From CBDCTM01 sp965222005 (GTDB taxonomy: Bacteria > Bacteroidota > Bacteroidia > Chitinophagales > Saprospiraceae), in NCBI GenBank assembly GCA_965222005.1, contig OZ244935.1:5704001-5768000 (forward strand): a stretch of DNA of 64,000 bases. The letters are read 5' to 3'. This document shows positions 26,524-36,523 of this stretch, one piece after another. A program made the translations under genes and the position numbers. A model generated the notes under the pieces. It made no database searches. It saw nothing but the letters and a program-made list of their open reading frames with translations, and was not told the origin of the DNA. Each line of letters opens with the position of its first letter. The first letter of the stretch is position 1.

Positions 26524-26757
26524 TTATTCTATTTTCACTATTTTTTGTACGGCCTGTAGCTCACCGTCAAGGCTTATCCGTAGGGCATATATCCCCGGCC
26601 TTAAAAAGCGGGTGTTTACTTCAAAAGGATATTTATCCATTCTTCCATTAAACAGGATTTCACCATTTATACTTATGATTGAAACCCGAACGTCTGAAGA
26701 AGGGCTGCGTTCAAAGGTAGTCTCAACTAGAATATTATCAGAAAAAGGATTGCACAT
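26524..26757 (-). pseudogene. Remnant T9SS sorting domain of a third tandem paralogue
   Basis: An open frame of 77 residues that is only a T9SS sorting domain (NPFSDNILVETTFERSP ... KIVKIE), about 94 percent identical in DNA by eye to the end of paralogue B and offset from it by 729 bases. Upstream of the ATG at 26757 the homology stops, and there is no signal peptide or mature domain, so this is a truncated copy. Confidence 0.75.
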
Positions 26758-27127
26758 ACCTGGAAAAATCAGTACGTCTATTTATATTGAAATAACTGTA
26801 TAGGCCAAAGCAGTGCGGAAGGAAGTGAGAGTCGAGTTTGTTTTTCACAATTATCCTTTTGAGGATGACAAAATCTGCTACATGTCAGTTCAAATACTGA
26901 CATTCTGCCTGCCTTTTTTTAAAACTCTCTCTCTGAAATTTTACAAAACGGGTAGTATTCTACTTTCTGTCATTCAAAGATAACAATACTATTCACATGT
27001 GCAAATTTTTTAATGTTGAAATTTTGTTTTTTGCAGAATTCTCCTCCGCCTCATCGGCAATCCTTCCTACTGACAGTTGTAGCCTGGCAGCTCCTGTCAT
27101 TGAACTCCCTCTTCGCAGAAAAATCCC

Positions 27128-27135
27128 TAATTTTG
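27128..27135 (+). promoter_or_regulatory. Probable -7 promoter element for hutU
   Basis: TAATTTTG (TAnnTTTG), 30 bases before the ATG; a TTG at 27100-27102 lies 25 bases upstream, slightly far. The rest of the 407-base gap from 26758 holds no convincing gene; a small hairpin (TGTCAG/CTGACA) at about 26882-26901 is the only other structure. Confidence 0.45.
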
Positions 27136-27164
27136 CTTCTGGTAAACTCAATAGGCACATAATA

Positions 27165-29207
27165 ATGATAAACACCCTCACTCCATTCCAGTCAGCCATC
27201 CTACAGGGCATTCCCGAATCGCTGCCGGCTCCCAGGCCCCTCGACCCTTCTGTGAGCCATGCTCCCAAAAGAGTCATTGAAGGGGTGCTGAGTGATACGG
27301 AAATGCAGCTGGCCATCAAAAATGCGCTGCGTTACTTTGAGCCGCGCCACCACCGGGAGCTGGCTGCCGAATTTGCTCAAGAGCTGTTGGCCTATGGGCG
27401 CATTTATATGCACCGCCTCCGTCCGGACTATCCCATGCATGCACGCCCTATTGACGAATACCCTCATCGTTCCCGCCAGGCAGCGGCCATCATGTTGATG
27501 ATCCAAAACAACCTCGATCCGAAGGTGGCCAAGCATCCGCACGAACTCATCACCTATGGCGGCAACGGAGCTGTATTTCAAAACTGGGCGCAATATCGCC
27601 TCTGCATGCAGTACCTGGCCACTATGACCGATGAGCAAACCTTAGTACTCTACTCCGGCCATCCGCTCGGGCTATTTCCTTCTCACAAGGAGGCTCCCCG
27701 CGTGGTGGTGACCAATGGAATGATGATCCCCAACTATTCCAAAAAGGAAGATTGGAACAAATACAATGCACTGGGTGTCACTCAATATGGTCAGATGACG
27801 GCCGGCTCCTTCATGTATATCGGGCCGCAAGGCATTGTACATGGTACCACCATTACCCTACTCAATGCCGGGCGCCGAATGGGGCTGGGCGACCAAAACC
27901 TGAGCGGCAGGGTGTATGTGACCAGCGGTTTGGGAGGCATGTCGGGTGCGCAGGCGATGGCAGCCGTGATCACCGGTGCGGTAGGCGTGATCGCAGAGGT
28001 TGATCCCGATGCCATCCAGCAGCGGATCACCGATGGATATATTTTAAAAGAAAATGTGTTTGCCGACCTCGATGAGCTAATTAGCCGGATGGAGGCTTGT
28101 CGGCAACAAAAAGAAGCCATTGCACTGGTGTATCATGGCAATATTGTGGAGCTGTGGGAAAAACTGGCTGCCGGCAACATCCCAATCGAATTGGGCTCCG
28201 ATCAAACCAGCCTCCACAATATCGATGACATGGGGTACTGCCCTGTGGGTTATACTTTTGAGGAAGCTGCAGCCTTGCTCAATACCGATAAATCCCGTTT
28301 TATGGAGGAGGTGAAAGCATCCCTCAGGCGGCATGTAGTTGCCATCAACCAGCTCGCAGCCAAAGGCATGTACTTTTGGGACTATGGCAATGCCTTTCTC
28401 AAAGAGGCGGGCGATGCAGGTGCCGATATTTGGAAAAATCAGGCAGAGGGGTTGTTCAAATACCCCTCCTATGTGGAAGATATTATGGGCCCCATGTGTT
28501 TTGACTATGGTTTTGGGCCGTTCCGCTGGGTTTGTACTTCCGGCAAAAAGGAAGACCTTGACACCACCGATCGCATCGCGGCCGAAGTGCTGAAAGCCAT
28601 GCTTGCATCGGCTCCGGCACAAATACGTGGCCAGCTCCATGACAACCTCATCTGGATCGAGGCTGCGGATGAAAACATACCGGTGGTAGGTTCCAAATCC
28701 CGTATTCTGTATGCCGATGCGGAAGGAAGGATACGCATTGCCAAAGCCTTTAATGAGGCCATCGCTTCGGGCAAATTGTCTGCTCCCGTTGTGCTGGGCC
28801 GCGACCATCACGATGTTTCGGGTACTGATTCGCCCTTTCGGGAAACGGCAAATATCTATGACGGCTCCCGCTTCACGGCCGATATGGCAGTACACAATGT
28901 GATCGGTGATGCCTTCCGGGGAGCCAGTTGGGTGAGCCTGCACAATGGCGGCGGCGTAGGCTGGGGTGAGGTGATTAATGGCGGCTTCGGGCTGGTGCTG
29001 GATGGCAGCCCGGCAGCAGAGCGGCGCTTGCAAGGTATGCTCCATTGGGATGTAAACAACGGAATCGCCAGGCGGAGCTGGGCACGCAATGAGGAGGCTA
29101 TTTTTGCGGCCAGGCGAGCTATGGAGCAACATCCTGAACTACAAATCACGATGCCTAATGTGGCGGAGGATGATGTAGTTGCAAAAGCGCTGGAAAAATA
29201 TAAATAG
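27165..29207 (+). CDS. hutU: Urocanate hydratase
   Basis: 680 residues. Urocanase converts urocanate to imidazolone propionate, step two of histidine breakdown, in the cytoplasm using tightly bound NAD+. Seen: ITYGGNGAVFQNWAQY, LYSGHPLGLFPSH, the NAD-binding TSGLGGMSGAQ near residue 250, and FRWVCTSG with the conserved cysteine region. It is longer than the 550-residue Bacillus/enteric form, matching the long form common in Bacteroidota. ATG at 27165 (MINTLTPFQSAILQGIPE). No other hut gene is adjacent in the window. Confidence 0.95.
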   Translation: MINTLTPFQSAILQGIPESLPAPRPLDPSVSHAPKRVIEGVLSDTEMQLAIKNALRYFEPRHHRELAAEFAQELLAYGRIYMHRLRPDYPMHARPIDEYPHRSRQAAAIMLMIQNNLDPKVAKHPHELITYGGNGAVFQNWAQYRLCMQYLATMTDEQTLVLYSGHPLGLFPSHKEAPRVVVTNGMMIPNYSKKEDWNKYNALGVTQYGQMTAGSFMYIGPQGIVHGTTITLLNAGRRMGLGDQNLSGRVYVTSGLGGMSGAQAMAAVITGAVGVIAEVDPDAIQQRITDGYILKENVFADLDELISRMEACRQQKEAIALVYHGNIVELWEKLAAGNIPIELGSDQTSLHNIDDMGYCPVGYTFEEAAALLNTDKSRFMEEVKASLRRHVVAINQLAAKGMYFWDYGNAFLKEAGDAGADIWKNQAEGLFKYPSYVEDIMGPMCFDYGFGPFRWVCTSGKKEDLDTTDRIAAEVLKAMLASAPAQIRGQLHDNLIWIEAADENIPVVGSKSRILYADAEGRIRIAKAFNEAIASGKLSAPVVLGRDHHDVSGTDSPFRETANIYDGSRFTADMAVHNVIGDAFRGASWVSLHNGGGVGWGEVINGGFGLVLDGSPAAERRLQGMLHWDVNNGIARRSWARNEEAIFAARRAMEQHPELQITMPNVAEDDVVAKALEKYK

Positions 29208-29582
29208 GGAGGACACTGGTTGAACGCGAATCATAGCCCGGATCGTTCACTGTACTCTTTGTCGGATGTCCACAGGGGTCAGATGAGAGACGTCTGGTAT
29301 CTGGTATATAAAAGCCTGTAAATCTGCACTCTGCAAGTCTGTAAATCTTGCGCGGAATCTTCACTACCCTCTCCTCAATTTTTGCTATCTTTGCTATGGA
29401 AAGGAAGTAGCTGAATAGCTACTTTTTCCACGAACCTACTTGAGAAAAATTTCGGAAATACTACACATCGCAGCGCTGATACCAGACGCTCAAAAACAGC
29501 TTTACTGATACTCCGTTGATAATCAGCCGTTTAAGTAGGCAAGTTGCTGCTACTTATCGGTACGCATAAAATTCGCAAAGCT
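29208..29582 (+). promoter_or_regulatory. Intergenic region before dnaE with a -7 element
   Basis: A 375-base gap. TATCTTTG at 29386-29393 matches TAnnTTTG, which would give a leader of about 180 bases for dnaE. No -33 element at a suitable spacing, no gene and no strong hairpin were seen in the rest. Confidence 0.4.
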
Positions 29583-32500
29583 ATGCCTGAATTCGTCCAT
29601 CTCCACTGCCATACCCAATATTCACTACTCGATGGTGCTTCCGATATCGGCGCCATGATGGATAAAGCCAAAGCAGATGGCCAAAAAGGAGTAGCCCTTA
29701 CCGACCACGGCAATATGTTTGGCGCTTTCAAATTTGTACACGAAGCTGAACAGCGAGGTCTCAAGCCTGTCATTGGTTGTGAATTTTACCTCGTGGAGGA
29801 TCGCCACCGCAAGTCCTTTTCCCGCAGCCAAGGCGAAAGTGATGCACGCTATCATCAGCTCCTCCTCGCCAAAAACCAGCAAGGTTACGAAAACCTCTGC
29901 AAGCTCTGCTCACTCGGCTTCATCGAAGGCCTCTACAGCAAATACCCGCGCATCGACAAAGAGCTGCTCCTGCAATACCACGAAGGTATCATTGCCACCA
30001 GTTGCTGCATCGGAGCTGAAATTCCACAAGCTATCCTGCATGGCAAGCACGAAAAAGCAGAAGAGCTGTTAAAATGGTGGATCGATTTGCTGGGTGACGA
30101 TTTTTACATTGAAATCCAGCGCCATCGCGGGCTCGAAAATATCGACGAGCTCGGTGTCAGCCAGGAAGATGTCAATCAGCATCTGCTGAAGCTGGCCAAA
30201 AAATACAAGCTCAAAGTCATTGCTACCAATGATGCCCACTATGTGGAAGAAGAAGACTGGGCACCGCACGACATCCTCCTTTGCATCAATACCAATAGCT
30301 TGCTTGAAGAGCAAAAACGCTTCAAATTCCCCAGCTCCGACTTCTATTTCAAGACCCGGCAAGAGATGGCCGAACTGTTCAAAGATGTCCCTGAGTCGCT
30401 TGACAACACTATCGAAATTTTTGACAAAGTAGATACACTCAAGCTGGCCCGGGACGTGCTGTTGCCAGCTTTTCCCATCCCCGATGGCTTCAAAACGCAG
30501 GATGATTACCTGCGCCATCTCACCTTTGAGGGGGCCAAGAAACGCTATGGCACCATAAGCCCACAAGTAGAAGAGCGCCTCAATTTCGAGCTCGACGTAA
30601 TCCGCCAATCGGGCTATCCCGGCTATTTCCTGATCGTACAGGACTTCACCAATACGGCCCGAAAGATGGGCGTTTCGGTGGGGCCGGGAAGAGGGTCGGC
30701 TGCCGGATCGGCAGTGGCCTATTGTACAGGCATCACCAATGTAGATCCTATCAAATACGATCTGCTTTTCGAGCGTTTCCTCAACCCGGAGCGTATCTCG
30801 ATGCCCGATATCGACATTGATTTTGATGATGTGGGCCGCAATAAAGTGATCGAATATGTGATCGATAAATACGGCCGAAACCAGGTAGCACAAATCGTCA
30901 CTTACGGTACTATGGCCGCCAAATTGTCGATCCGCGATGTGGGCCGGGTGATGAATGTTCCGCTTAATGAAGTGGATCGTATTTCCAAAGCTTTTCCTAC
31001 ACATTTGGGCGCTTCCCTCAAAAAGGTGCTGACTCCCGGCGACATTGACCCCGGGCTCAAGGAGAAGATGAATGCTGAAGATATTGAAAAGGCATACGCC
31101 TTTCGGAAAATAGCTGAGGGCGATGATGAAATTGGCCAAACCATCCAAACGGCGCGCAAGCTGGAAGGCTCGATCCGCAATACCGGCATCCATGCCTGCG
31201 GGGTGGTCATCACTCCCAACGACATCACCCAGTATGTTCCCGTTAGTGTAGCGAAAGATTCGGATTTGCTGGTTAGCCAGTTTGACAACAGTGTGGCTGA
31301 AAGCGCCGGCTTGCTAAAAATGGATTTCCTCGGCCTCAAAACCCTCAGCATCATTAAAGATGCGATTGCCCTGGCCAAGCAAACGCGTAATATCAACATC
31401 GATCCCGACGAGATACCGCTCGATGATCAAAAAACCTATCAACTTTTTCAGCGCGGCGACACCATCGGCATCTTCCAGTACGAATCGCAAGGCATGCAAA
31501 AGTATATGCGCGACTTGATCCCCAACAAATTTGAGGACCTCATCGCCATGAATGCTTTGTACCGCCCGGGCCCGCTTGCCTATATTCCCAACTTTGTAGC
31601 CCGCAAAAACGGCAGAGAAGCCATTACCTATGATTTGCCTGCGATGGAAGAATATCTGGCCGAAACCTATGGCATCACCGTTTATCAGGAGCAGGTAATG
31701 CTGCTGTCTCAAAAGCTGGCCAACTTCACCAAAGGCCAGGCCGATGCACTGCGCAAAGGAATGGGCAAAAAGAAGAAAAAGATCATCGATGAGCTCTATC
31801 CGCTCTTTATAAAAGGCTGTGAAGAGAATGGCCATCCGCGCAAAATCGTTGACAAAATCTGGAAGGACTGGGAAGCCTTCGCTTCTTATGCCTTCAACAA
31901 ATCGCACTCCACCTGCTACGCTATGGTGGCCTTCCAAACTGCCTACCTCAAAGCACATTACCCCGCCGAATTTATGGCTTCCGTGCTCACGCACAACAAA
32001 AGTGATATTTCCAAGCTCACCTTCTTTTTGCGGGAGTGTAAGCGGATGAATATCAAAGTATTAGGTCCCAACATCAATGAATCATTGAGCGATTTTACCG
32101 TCAACAAACAAGGCCAGATCGTTTTCGGTTTGTCGGCCGTCAAAGGCATTGGCGAAGGGCCTGTGGAAGAGCTCATCAAAGAACGTAGCGACGGAAAAGC
32201 ATTTGAAAGTGTGTTCGACATGATGCGCCGCCTCAACCTCCGCACGGTCAACAAAAAATGTATGGAAAGCCTTGTACTGAGTGGTGCCCTCGATACTTTT
32301 GGAGACATTCACAGAGCCCAGTACTTCACTCCCTCTGATAAATTCGACAGCTTCCTGGAGCACCTCCTGCGCTATGGCAACGCCTACCAGGCACTCAAAG
32401 CGCAGAGTGCCAACTCTCTCTTTGGCGATAGCGAAGAGGTAATGGTGCCCGAGCCAAAGATTCCGCAAAGAGCGCCCTGGAGCCTCATCGAAAAGCTGAC

Positions 32501-33119
32501 CAAGGAAAAGGAAGTGACCGGTATTTATATCAGCGGCCACCCCTTGGATGATTACAAGCTGGAAGTCGAAAACTTCACCAATACCAGCCTGGACAATATT
32601 GAAAAATTTAAAGGACAGAAAGTACGGATAGCGGGCATCGTCATCAAAGCGCAACATCGAATCAGCAAAAAAGGAACCGGCTGGGGATTATTTACAATCC
32701 AGGATTATACGGGCTTATTGGAGTTTCCGCTGTTTAGCGATGACTATTTGGATTTCAAGGAAAAACTACAGGAAGGGCAGGTAATATATATCACCGGCCT
32801 GTACCAGCAGCGTTGGAATAGTGAGGAATACCAGCTCAAAATAAAATCGGTACGCCTGCTGGAGAGTATCGGTAGCGATATGACAAATGGCATTATTTTG
32901 CACCTCGACATTGAGCGCCTGACGGAACAACTCGTCAACGACCTCGACCGGCTTTGCCAGGAAAACAAAGGCAAACATCAACTCAAGATGCTGTTTCTCG
33001 ACCACTCAGAGCAGTTTAGCATAGCCACCGTTGCCAGCCAGCGAAAAGTGAATGCCAATGGCGATTTCACCTCAGCCCTTGAGCGAATGGGGATTGTATA
33101 TAAACTGAATGTAGTGTGA
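29583..33119 (+). CDS. dnaE: DNA polymerase III subunit alpha
   Basis: Replicative polymerase, 1178 residues. Order: PHP domain (1-about 210, HLHCHTQYSLLDGASD and ALTDHGNMFGAFKF), polymerase palm/fingers with catalytic PDIDIDF at about 407-413 and GPGRGSAAGSAVAYC just before, thumb and helix-hairpin-helix region, and an OB-fold domain near the C-terminus (VRIAGIVIKAQHRISKKGTGWG). ISGHPLDDYK precedes the OB fold. Residues typical of DnaE1 are all present. ATG at 29583; an OmpA lipoprotein gene follows. Confidence 0.96.
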   Translation: MPEFVHLHCHTQYSLLDGASDIGAMMDKAKADGQKGVALTDHGNMFGAFKFVHEAEQRGLKPVIGCEFYLVEDRHRKSFSRSQGESDARYHQLLLAKNQQGYENLCKLCSLGFIEGLYSKYPRIDKELLLQYHEGIIATSCCIGAEIPQAILHGKHEKAEELLKWWIDLLGDDFYIEIQRHRGLENIDELGVSQEDVNQHLLKLAKKYKLKVIATNDAHYVEEEDWAPHDILLCINTNSLLEEQKRFKFPSSDFYFKTRQEMAELFKDVPESLDNTIEIFDKVDTLKLARDVLLPAFPIPDGFKTQDDYLRHLTFEGAKKRYGTISPQVEERLNFELDVIRQSGYPGYFLIVQDFTNTARKMGVSVGPGRGSAAGSAVAYCTGITNVDPIKYDLLFERFLNPERISMPDIDIDFDDVGRNKVIEYVIDKYGRNQVAQIVTYGTMAAKLSIRDVGRVMNVPLNEVDRISKAFPTHLGASLKKVLTPGDIDPGLKEKMNAEDIEKAYAFRKIAEGDDEIGQTIQTARKLEGSIRNTGIHACGVVITPNDITQYVPVSVAKDSDLLVSQFDNSVAESAGLLKMDFLGLKTLSIIKDAIALAKQTRNINIDPDEIPLDDQKTYQLFQRGDTIGIFQYESQGMQKYMRDLIPNKFEDLIAMNALYRPGPLAYIPNFVARKNGREAITYDLPAMEEYLAETYGITVYQEQVMLLSQKLANFTKGQADALRKGMGKKKKKIIDELYPLFIKGCEENGHPRKIVDKIWKDWEAFASYAFNKSHSTCYAMVAFQTAYLKAHYPAEFMASVLTHNKSDISKLTFFLRECKRMNIKVLGPNINESLSDFTVNKQGQIVFGLSAVKGIGEGPVEELIKERSDGKAFESVFDMMRRLNLRTVNKKCMESLVLSGALDTFGDIHRAQYFTPSDKFDSFLEHLLRYGNAYQALKAQSANSLFGDSEEVMVPEPKIPQRAPWSLIEKLTKEKEVTGIYISGHPLDDYKLEVENFTNTSLDNIEKFKGQKVRIAGIVIKAQHRISKKGTGWGLFTIQDYTGLLEFPLFSDDYLDFKEKLQEGQVIYITGLYQQRWNSEEYQLKIKSVRLLESIGSDMTNGIILHLDIERLTEQLVNDLDRLCQENKGKHQLKMLFLDHSEQFSIATVASQRKVNANGDFTSALERMGIVYKLNVV

Positions 33120-33230
33120 TCCAGCTCCGTTTTTTTGAAGGTAATGTGCCAAATACTGCGATCTTTTAATCGTTAAATAACTACAATCAATATACTTAAA
33201 TCCTTAATTATCAACAATAATACAACTTCA

Positions 33231-34154
33231 ATGAGATCAAAAGCCTGCTTCTATCTTTTGCTTTGCACCACCCTCTCTATCACTTCTTGTGTCAGCAATA
33301 AAAAATACACCTTGCTTCAATCGGAACTCGATGCAGCCAATAAAGACCTCGGTGAATGCGGGGTCAGCCTCAATGACTATATGAACCGACTCAGCGCCTG
33401 CCAGGCGGATAAATCCCGGCTGGACAACGAGCTGCGTAGCGCTAAATCTGGCTCTACAGCTAAAGACGAGCAGATCAAATTGCTCAAAGACCAGCTCGCC
33501 GACGTGAAGGGGCAACGAGACAAGCAACTCAGCCAGGTTGGCGATCTGACTGCTCTTTCTAAATCTGCCAATGAAAATATTAAAGAGACTCTCTCTCAAT
33601 TGGAGCACAAAGACAAGTACATCCAACTGCTACAAACTGCCAAAACCAAAGCCGACTCCATCAATCTGGCATTGGCTGTAAATCTCAAAAGCGTGCTCAA
33701 ATCCGGTATTGAAGACGAGGATGTACAGGTAAAGGTGGATAAAACGGTGGTGATGATCAACCTTTCAGACAAGATGCTTTACCAAAGCGGCAGTGCCGGC
33801 ATTACTTCTCGAGCCAATCAAGTGTTGGGTAAAATTGCTCAGATCGTGCAGTCACGCCCTGAAGTGGAGGTCATGGTGGAAGGCTATACCGACAATGTGC
33901 CGATCAAAACCAGTTGCATGGACGACAACTGGGATCTGAGTGTCAAACGCGCTACCTCAGTAGTACGCGCCCTGCAAAAAAATCATGGCATCGATCCAAA
34001 TCGCCTGATAGCTGCCGGGCGCGGCGAGTACAACACCCTCACCAGCAACGCTACTGCCGAAGGGAGAGCTACCAACCGCCGCACTCGCATCATCATCTTG
34101 CCAAAGCTGGATCAGTTTTACGATTTGCTCAACCCCAACAATGTGCCTGATTAA
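33231..34154 (+). CDS. OmpA-family lipoprotein with coiled coil
   Basis: 307 residues: lipobox SITSC (mature CVSNKKYTLLQSELDAANKDL), a coiled-coil segment with heptad leucines (about 25-140), and a C-terminal OmpA peptidoglycan-binding domain (about 175-295) with VEGYTDNVPI, NWDLSVKRATSVVRAL and GRGEYNTL...NRRTRIIILP. Expected to be anchored in the outer membrane and bound to the cell wall. Resembles chemotaxis MotB-like/OmpA lipoproteins found widely in the phylum. Single gene; ATG at 33231. Confidence 0.9.
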   Translation: MRSKACFYLLLCTTLSITSCVSNKKYTLLQSELDAANKDLGECGVSLNDYMNRLSACQADKSRLDNELRSAKSGSTAKDEQIKLLKDQLADVKGQRDKQLSQVGDLTALSKSANENIKETLSQLEHKDKYIQLLQTAKTKADSINLALAVNLKSVLKSGIEDEDVQVKVDKTVVMINLSDKMLYQSGSAGITSRANQVLGKIAQIVQSRPEVEVMVEGYTDNVPIKTSCMDDNWDLSVKRATSVVRALQKNHGIDPNRLIAAGRGEYNTLTSNATAEGRATNRRTRIIILPKLDQFYDLLNPNNVPD

Positions 34155-34263
34155 GAACTAACGCCAAGTACTTAGCCAAGGTTTGAATGTAGGGTGGGAT
34201 TTGGGTGAAATTTGATCTTGACTCAGAGCGTGTTTGGAAATTGCTCTAAATACTAAGTAAACT

Positions 34264-34592
34264 ATGCCCAACAGCCTGACCTTCTGCTTTATTTTTCTCC
34301 TGTCTTTTCTGGGCAATCTTTCCATTATTTCAGCCCAGGATAGCCTGCTGATTGAGCGGATGAAGCAGCACAGTTACAAAGCTTTGACAACTCAAAAAAT
34401 TTAGACCCACACATTAATCAGGCCCTTCAAAATCATTCCCCTGGAAATAGCTGGATACTTATGGACATGCGTCCCCTGCGCCAGATGCGCCTCAAACAGA
34501 TCGATGCTGCTTTGAAAAGGTTGATATTTGGCTTTGACCTGCTGGTATATGTGCCTCAGGCAAAGACCCTTACCCCTATCGCCGCCGAGTAA
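34264..34592 (+). pseudogene. Gene remnants: signal-peptide fragment and a possible nucleotidyltransferase fragment
   Basis: Within the 494-base gap 34155-34648. An ATG at 34264 opens a 46-residue frame that is a good signal peptide (PNSLTFCFIFLLSFLGNLS, cleavage near SAQ) but stops at 34404 soon after. In another frame, open from about 34356 to 34592, a segment WILMDMRPLRQMRLKQI...FDLLVYVPQA looks like the end of a small nucleotidyltransferase (DxLVYTPE-like strand). Both look like leftovers of decayed genes. The identification of the second fragment is tentative. Confidence 0.4.
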
Positions 34593-34648
34593 ACTGCTTG
34601 GCTAACTGCTTCCTATCCTCATCTCCGAATCGAACAGAGCCCCATTTA

Positions 34649-35854
34649 TCATTCCTGTACATTGATCGGTCGCGTCACTGAAGTCTTCACGCCTCTAATT
34701 ACCAGGTAATACTGCCCGGCTGTCAGCCCTGCCAGGCTTACCGATTGCCGATGGCTGCCAGCCAGCAATCTGCCCAAATGCAGCTGTTTCACCTCACGGC
34801 CCATCGCATCTAAAATCTTCAAATCCAACTTCTGCGGTTGCGTAAGCTTTACTTGCAATTGGAGCCAGTGACGGGCCGGCTGTGGAAAAACAGACAGCTC
34901 GAACAAAGGGGCGGCAATCTGTTTAGCACCCGTTGTCAAACCTTTCAGATTGGTGATCATCCGCACTACGGATGGATTGAGCGGGAAGAAATTGGAGCCC
35001 GGGTTGTCCTGAGTCGGGATAGAGCTGTTGACCCACAAAGTATCGCCCGTCACACTCACCGCAATGCCGTTGGGCCGGGAAAAGGTGGCTGAAAGGCCCT
35101 CGCCGTCATCATTGCCGCGCAAGCCGGAACCCGCGATTTTGGTCACCGTGCCCTCCGATGTCATCCTGTAAATACTGCTCGATCCATGGCTGTTGACATA
35201 AAAAATGCTATCGGGTGCAAAATAGGCCAGATGACCGTTATTTGCTCCCTGAATATCAGCAAATACGGAGGGTACTCCATCCGGTGTGATTTTAATAACA
35301 TTGTTGGTATTGTTGAAATTGGAGACATACAAGTTGCCGGCATGGTCGATCGTAATTCCATTGGGACAACGGAACAGAAAGCCTCCTGCAAATGCCTCCG
35401 AATTACCTTGCGGACTGACTTTGCGGATCGTATTATTGCCACAGTTGCATACATACAGATTGTCCCGGCTATCAATGGCGATGCCCACCGGAGAGCTGAA
35501 ACCAGTGGTGGTAAAGGTGCTGACTGTGCCATCAGGGGTGATCTTGCTGATCCGGTTGCCCGCGATGTTGGATTGGAAAAAATTGCCCTGGCTGTCGAAG
35601 GCATTACCGGAGGCCCCCGAAAGCCCGCTAGCAAATAGTTCGCGCTCGCCGGTTTGTGGGTGCACGCGCCATACCTGAGTGCCATTGGCATTGCTCAATC
35701 CATCCCCAAAATTGCCTACATACAGCATGCCGTCCGGGCCCAGCTTCACCCCTCCGCTGGCATCGAAAGGTTCGGTAAGGGTAGTCACCTGAAGGGTTTG
35801 ACTCATCAACAGCCCAAAACAGCATTGAAAGAAAAGAGTACATATCAGTTTCAT
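34649..35854 (-). CDS. Secreted NHL/SMP-30-like beta-propeller with T9SS sorting domain
   Basis: 401 residues: signal peptide (1-18, ending LLMSQ), six-bladed propeller made of NHL/SGL-type repeats (GVKLGPDGMLYVGNFG, GIAIDSRDNLYVCNCGNNTIRKVS, GITIDHAGNLYVSNFNNTN), then a T9SS sorting domain (FELSVFPQPARHWLQLQV ... AGQYYLVIRG). The propeller may bind or hydrolyse a small molecule or mediate adhesion; no catalytic residues can be assigned by eye. Followed 13 bases after its own start by an SRPBCC gene on the same strand. Confidence 0.87.
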   Translation of the reverse strand: MKLICTLFFQCCFGLLMSQTLQVTTLTEPFDASGGVKLGPDGMLYVGNFGDGLSNANGTQVWRVHPQTGERELFASGLSGASGNAFDSQGNFFQSNIAGNRISKITPDGTVSTFTTTGFSSPVGIAIDSRDNLYVCNCGNNTIRKVSPQGNSEAFAGGFLFRCPNGITIDHAGNLYVSNFNNTNNVIKITPDGVPSVFADIQGANNGHLAYFAPDSIFYVNSHGSSSIYRMTSEGTVTKIAGSGLRGNDDGEGLSATFSRPNGIAVSVTGDTLWVNSSIPTQDNPGSNFFPLNPSVVRMITNLKGLTTGAKQIAAPLFELSVFPQPARHWLQLQVKLTQPQKLDLKILDAMGREVKQLHLGRLLAGSHRQSVSLAGLTAGQYYLVIRGVKTSVTRPINVQE

Positions 35855-35867
35855 ACCTAATTTGGTT

Positions 35868-36341
35868 TTATAGCGGAGGATTACTATTCAATGCGTTGGT
35901 TTCTTCCAGCCCCGCATCCATGTCGATATCAAAAGGATTGCCGGTGCCGGTTTCGCAAAAGTCTTTGAGGCTTATCAGATAGCGGGCCCAGTTGTAATTG
36001 CAGCTGGCAAAAATATCAGTAGCGGCCTGCCAACCTTCGTGACGGAAGCGCAAAAAATGAAGCTCTTCTTTGTCTCCAATTTCAAAAATAATCCGTGTCC
36101 CAATCCATTCATCGATGCTTTCGACGCACTCCCAGCTAAGTCTTGTATCCGGTACCAGCTCGACCACCTTCATCTTGTTGACGATAAGTTTGCCAAATTT
36201 AAAGATATTGACAAAGCCAATTTTGGGCTCCACGAAACAGTCACGAGTCCACCATTTCGACATCCCCTTTTGGGTACTAATCGCTTCGAATATTACTTTT
36301 CGATCTGCTCGGATAGGTAGCAAATGTAAAATACTGACCAT
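35868..36341 (-). CDS. SRPBCC-domain protein (AHSA1/START-like)
   Basis: 157 residues of the START/Bet v 1 fold: LPIRADRKVIFEAISTQKGMSKWWTRD at the N-terminus, LSWECVESIDEWIGTRIIFEI in the middle strands, LRFRHEGWQ and the C-terminal helix YNWARYLISLKDFCETG. Such proteins bind hydrophobic small molecules; many act as stress or regulatory partners. ATG at 36341. Probably cotranscribed with the propeller gene, though function is unrelated as far as can be seen. Confidence 0.83.
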   Translation of the reverse strand: MVSILHLLPIRADRKVIFEAISTQKGMSKWWTRDCFVEPKIGFVNIFKFGKLIVNKMKVVELVPDTRLSWECVESIDEWIGTRIIFEIGDKEELHFLRFRHEGWQAATDIFASCNYNWARYLISLKDFCETGTGNPFDIDMDAGLEETNALNSNPPL

Positions 36342-36523
36342 AAAATTTAGTTTAATACAATGAACAATCAGGCCGCTTGCCCAGGCAACGGCTTCAATAG
36401 TATGGGCAGTTTTTACTTGTTAAAGATGCTGCTTTAAAAAATAAAATTAGTTTGAAATACGCAAAGGGCCAGCTCGGCGACATAAATTTTAGTTGTGGAA
36501 GTTTGAAAACCTAAACCCGCTGA

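Larger units (their letters stand above)
25054..26757. repeat. Tandem gene duplication with a period of about 730 bp
   Basis: Blocks 25321-25470 and 26050-26200 differ at only a few positions, and 25795-26025 matches 26524-26750 with the same 729-base offset. The array is A-B-C on the minus strand with C truncated and the sorting domain of A replaced by an unrelated one. Confidence 0.8.

Noticed and set aside
26880..26935. A tRNA T-arm-like sequence (GTTCAAAT between complementary arms)
   Set aside because: Loop length is wrong for a T-arm and no acceptor, D or anticodon arm can be drawn around it.
28077..29132. A 351-residue minus-strand frame opposite hutU
   Set aside because: Antisense shadow of a conserved enzyme; no family features.
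30069..31193. A 374-residue minus-strand frame opposite dnaE
   Set aside because: Antisense shadow; the plus strand carries unbroken polymerase motifs throughout.
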